8,416 nucleotides of DNA from Candidatus Atribacteria bacterium (GTDB lineage: Bacteria > Atribacterota > Phoenicimicrobiia > Phoenicimicrobiales > Stramentimicrobiaceae): NCBI GenBank assembly GCA_016934875.1, contig JAFGSC010000076.1, positions 1 through 8,416 of the forward strand, written 5' to 3'. Each line of letters starts with the position of its first letter. The stretch's first letter is position 1. A model generated the notes under the pieces. The model had not been told where the DNA came from. It saw only the letters and a program-made list of their open reading frames with translations, and made no database searches. Position numbers and translations under genes: made by a program. Below, piece after piece: positions 6,030-8,416 of this stretch.

Positions 6030-7340
6030 ATGGATCAAAAAAAGGGAAATCTACTTCCCTGGGGTATTGTGCTCGTGATTTCAGCAGCTATTTTTTCAGG
6101 TCATTTCGGTGTTGGCGATCTTATTTTCCCCCCCATACTAGGGAGAGGATCTGGAGCCTTGTGGTTTATTGCATCCTTAGGATACGGGGTCATCAATAGC
6201 TTAGGAGTCTTTATCGCTTATTTAGCAGTTTCAATACAGGATAAGTCATTGTTTGGATTAAGTTCGATGGTATTAGGAAAGGGTTTTGGAGTTGTTTTTA
6301 CAACTTTATCAATGCTCATCATTGGACCTGTTTTTATTTTACCAAGAGTAAGTTCAGCAACTCACGAAATGGCAGTTGCCCAGTTTTTCCCGACTATACC
6401 AATTTGGGTCACGTTGCTAATCTTTTTTGCTTTTAATTTCTATTTTGCCTACAACCGATCAAAGGTTATTGACAAATTGGGAAGGTACTTGGCTCCAATA
6501 CTTATTATATTTATGATCATACTCGTGATTAAAGGTATTGCCACACCTCTCGCTAGCCCTGTTACTCCCGGATCCCCGACTGCATTCACGGATGGAATTT
6601 TAAATGGTTACAATACCATGAATGCTTTGGGGGCAGCATTATTTGGTCTTTGGCTGATTAATGAATTGAATATGAGAGGGCTTAAGGATAGGGAGTCAAG
6701 AAAAAACAATTTGATTGTAATTGGATTATTCGCTGCAGTTGGTTTATTTTTAACCTCGACCGTACTTACTTATTTGGGTGCGTCTTCCGGTGCAAAGTTC
6801 CCGGATTCTCCGATTGGAGTTCTTACGGTAGACTTTGCCAGAGGTTTATTGGGTTATTTTGGTACTATCGTTTTTGCAATTATTCTTACCTTTGCTAATA
6901 TTACCACTTCTGTCGGCTTAACTTCTACGGCAGGGGATACCTTTGAACAGATGACCAATGGGAAATTAAAATATGTCACGATAGTCGCCATCAGTTCTAT
7001 CATCGGTTTCTTAATAGGGCTTATTGGTCTTTCCAAAGTAGTAGGTTATGCGGTTCCCTGGCTCATGTTGATCTATCCCGCCTTAGTCGTTATGTTAATC
7101 ATGAGCTTATTCTCCAAGTTTGAATCAGTAAAATTGGCGACTCAGGTTGGTGTAATTGTAGCTATTCTATTCAGTATTGGTGATTTCCTTCCTGGATTGG
7201 GGTTTGGTGGCAGTTTCTTTACCCAGATGAATTCTCAATTACCGCTTGGTAAACAGGGATTAGCCTGGTTATTACCAACAGTTATTGCGATTATTATTGT
7301 TCAATTGTTTGCAAAATCATCAAAACCAAAGGTAGCATAA
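6030..7340 (+). CDS. brnQ: BrnQ/LIVCS-family branched-chain amino acid:cation symporter
   Basis: A 436-residue, highly hydrophobic inner-membrane carrier of the LIVCS family (TC 2.A.26), expected to import leucine, isoleucine and valine with Na+ or H+. Family marks are SGHFGVGDLIFPPILGRGSG (23-42), matching the FFGAGNLIFPP region of BrnQ. IGPVFILPRVSSATHE (98-113) matches the GPl.AiPRta..E block. ILTFANITTSVGLTSTAGDTF (285-305) matches the later conserved segment. About 12 membrane helices are likely, and the length is normal. The Asp in GDLIFPP where classical BrnQ has Asn, and other differences, mark it as a divergent member, so the exact substrate is open. Start: ATG 6030 lies 9 bases after AAGGAG (6015-6020). 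The in-frame ATG at 6021 touches that site directly and is unlikely. The MBL-fold gene follows after 41 bp with no terminator, so both are probably co-transcribed. Confidence 0.88.
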   Translation: MDQKKGNLLPWGIVLVISAAIFSGHFGVGDLIFPPILGRGSGALWFIASLGYGVINSLGVFIAYLAVSIQDKSLFGLSSMVLGKGFGVVFTTLSMLIIGPVFILPRVSSATHEMAVAQFFPTIPIWVTLLIFFAFNFYFAYNRSKVIDKLGRYLAPILIIFMIILVIKGIATPLASPVTPGSPTAFTDGILNGYNTMNALGAALFGLWLINELNMRGLKDRESRKNNLIVIGLFAAVGLFLTSTVLTYLGASSGAKFPDSPIGVLTVDFARGLLGYFGTIVFAIILTFANITTSVGLTSTAGDTFEQMTNGKLKYVTIVAISSIIGFLIGLIGLSKVVGYAVPWLMLIYPALVVMLIMSLFSKFESVKLATQVGVIVAILFSIGDFLPGLGFGGSFFTQMNSQLPLGKQGLAWLLPTVIAIIIVQLFAKSSKPKVA

Positions 7341-7381
7341 GTCAAAGAAATTAATATAGGAAGAGAGGAAAACGAGGTATT

Positions 7382-8254
7382 TTGGAATATTTAGACAAAC
7401 TTGCCATTACGATTGTTGCGGAGGACTCGGTTTTATATGAAAGTCCATATTGGGGTCAACATGGTGTTTCTTTTTTTCTTGAGGCTTATAAAAATAATAA
7501 AAAAATTAACATATTGGTTGATATCGGACAAAACTCGGAAGCCTTACTTCACAATATGGCATTAATGAATATTCAACCCTCATCAATTGATGCAATCGTA
7601 CTGACTCATTGCCATTATGATCATACCCTGGGTATGGTAGAAGTTTTAAAAGCAATTGGTAAAGAGGATTTGCCGATTGTTGCTCATCCGAGCATTTTCC
7701 GACTGAATTTTATTGTGAATCCCTTTTTAAGGCATGTAGGGGTGATGAATTGTGATTCTGAGAAGAAAATAAGAGATGCAGGAGGAACATTATATTTCAC
7801 AGTGGATCCTTTACAAATGATGCCTGGAATCATGACCACTGGTGAGGTGAAAAGACAAACTGATTTTGAGGAAGTTGGTATTGCCCTTCAAACGATAACC
7901 GATGATTTTAAAGTTGTCGAAGATCAGATGAAAGATGACCTTTCAGTCGTTCTCAATCTAAGAAATGAGGGGATTGTGATTGTCTCCGGTTGCAGCCATG
8001 CCGGCATTGTGAATATTACCAAGCAATGCATCGATATTTCAAAAATAACGAAAATTAATGCGATCATAGGCGGTTTGCACCTTGTTGAAGCCCCGATGGA
8101 TAGAATTAAAAAAACAGCCGATGCTTTATCAAAATTTGATATTCGTTCAATAGCAGCTGGACACTGTACTGGTTTTCAAGCACAGGCGGAACTCTACCAG
8201 GTTTTTAAGGATAAATTTGTGCCCCTGCATACTGGCATGAGATTCGAGTTCTAG
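7382..8254 (+). CDS. Metallo-beta-lactamase-fold hydrolase, COG1237 type
   Basis: A 290-residue cytoplasmic protein of the metallo-beta-lactamase superfamily. The metal-binding signature is THCHYDHTLG (75-84: His76, His78, Asp80, His81), preceded by LVDIGQN (45-51). SGCSHAG (202-208) supplies His206. IIGGLHL (228-234) and AAGHCTG (258-264, His261) follow. DDLSVVLN (185-192) precedes the third motif. This order matches the COG1237 group. That group includes the archaeal enzyme named 7,8-dihydropterin-6-methyl-4-(beta-D-ribofuranosyl)-aminobenzene-5'-phosphate synthase, of the methanopterin pathway. No pterin-cofactor gene is nearby and bacterial members often have no known substrate, so I do not transfer that function. 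Start is TTG at 7382, 4 bases after GAGG (7374-7377), with AGAGGAA further upstream. No better start in frame was found, and homology begins a few residues later. It lies 41 bp after brnQ and ends before a strong terminator. Confidence 0.88.
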   Translation: MEYLDKLAITIVAEDSVLYESPYWGQHGVSFFLEAYKNNKKINILVDIGQNSEALLHNMALMNIQPSSIDAIVLTHCHYDHTLGMVEVLKAIGKEDLPIVAHPSIFRLNFIVNPFLRHVGVMNCDSEKKIRDAGGTLYFTVDPLQMMPGIMTTGEVKRQTDFEEVGIALQTITDDFKVVEDQMKDDLSVVLNLRNEGIVIVSGCSHAGIVNITKQCIDISKITKINAIIGGLHLVEAPMDRIKKTADALSKFDIRSIAAGHCTGFQAQAELYQVFKDKFVPLHTGMRFEF

Positions 8255-8308
8255 TATAGACAATCTAAACAAGATAAATTTACCTGTTTTGTTGTATTTT
8301 ATTTTTGG

Positions 8309-8347
8309 ATATTACCCTCCGGAAATCAAAGGAGGGTAATATTTTTC
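8309..8347 (+). terminator. Strong rho-independent terminator after the brnQ-MBL unit
   Basis: Perfect 12-bp inverted repeat: ATATTACCCTCC (8309-8320), a 10-base loop GGAAATCAAA, then GGAGGGTAATAT (8331-8342). TTTT follows at 8343-8346, so with the last base of the stem there are five consecutive T. It lies 55 bp after the stop of the MBL-fold gene. The opposite strand has no comparable T-run after the stem, so it should act on the + strand only. Confidence 0.9.
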
Positions 8348-8381
8348 TAATTTCTTTCATCACTTTTTCATAAATTATTTC

Positions 8382-8411
8382 TTGACAAATGATGACTCTT
8401 TATGCTAAAAA
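8382..8411 (+). promoter_or_regulatory. Putative promoter for a gene beyond the right edge
   Basis: A perfect -35 box TTGACA (8382-8387) is followed after 18 bases by TAAAAA (8406-8411). This weak -10 is preceded by TG one base before it, as in extended -10 promoters. It sits just after the terminator and before the window ends, which is where the next transcription unit would begin. The -10 is poor and the downstream gene is not visible, so the call is tentative. Confidence 0.45.
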
Positions 8412-8416
8412 AATAT

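Noticed and set aside
1..8416. CRISPR array, insertion sequence, prophage, toxin-antitoxin or new defence system
   Set aside because: No regularly spaced repeats, transposase, integrase, terminal inverted repeats, or nuclease/helicase-type genes. Every long gene fits a known transport, RNA-modification, nucleotide or hydrolase family.

Overview
The window is an AT-rich stretch with every recognisable gene on the + strand. Strong AGGAG-type ribosome binding sites, sigma-A-like promoter boxes and very AT-rich spacers suggest a low-GC Gram-positive bacterium, most plausibly a clostridial anaerobe. That placement is inference: there is no rRNA or lineage-specific marker. One gene, the nucleoside diphosphate kinase, is a lengthened type that I associate with archaea and candidate-phylum bacteria.

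Layout. (1) Positions 2-118 hold the 3' end of an unrecognised gene. A divergent nucleoside diphosphate kinase follows (214-741), then a 3' region with nested hairpins and a rho-independent terminator (about 900-961). (2) A SpoU/TrmH-family RNA 2'-O-methyltransferase lies at 1196-1984, after a spacer of about 235 bp with no convincing promoter. (3) After a 449-bp AT-rich spacer comes a two-gene unit, a DUF485 small membrane protein overlapping an ActP-type sodium:acetate symporter by one base (2434-4628). The symporter carries an unusually long hydrophilic loop. (4) A further long spacer holds the best promoter of the window (TTGTCA-N17-TATAAT at 4839-4867). It is followed by a free-standing B3/4-domain protein related to the editing domain of PheRS beta (5117-5794). 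(5) A BrnQ-type branched-chain amino acid carrier (6030-7340) is followed 41 bp later by a COG1237-type metallo-beta-lactamase-fold protein (7382-8254). This pair ends in a strong terminator (8309-8347). A new promoter (TTGACA at 8382) faces out of the window.

How the genes work together. This looks like a chromosomal housekeeping and accessory-metabolism region, not one system: nucleotide balance (NDK), rRNA or tRNA modification (TrmH family), acetate uptake (DUF485-ActP), possible aminoacyl-tRNA quality control (B3/4), and amino acid import with a metallo-hydrolase of unknown substrate. Only DUF485-ActP and BrnQ-MBL look co-transcribed. I found no CRISPR array, insertion sequence, tRNA, rRNA, phage gene or toxin-antitoxin pair, and no clear new defence or mobile system. 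The points most worth a second look are the NDK type, the ActP loop, the stand-alone B3/4 protein and its promoter, and the structured region after the NDK gene.
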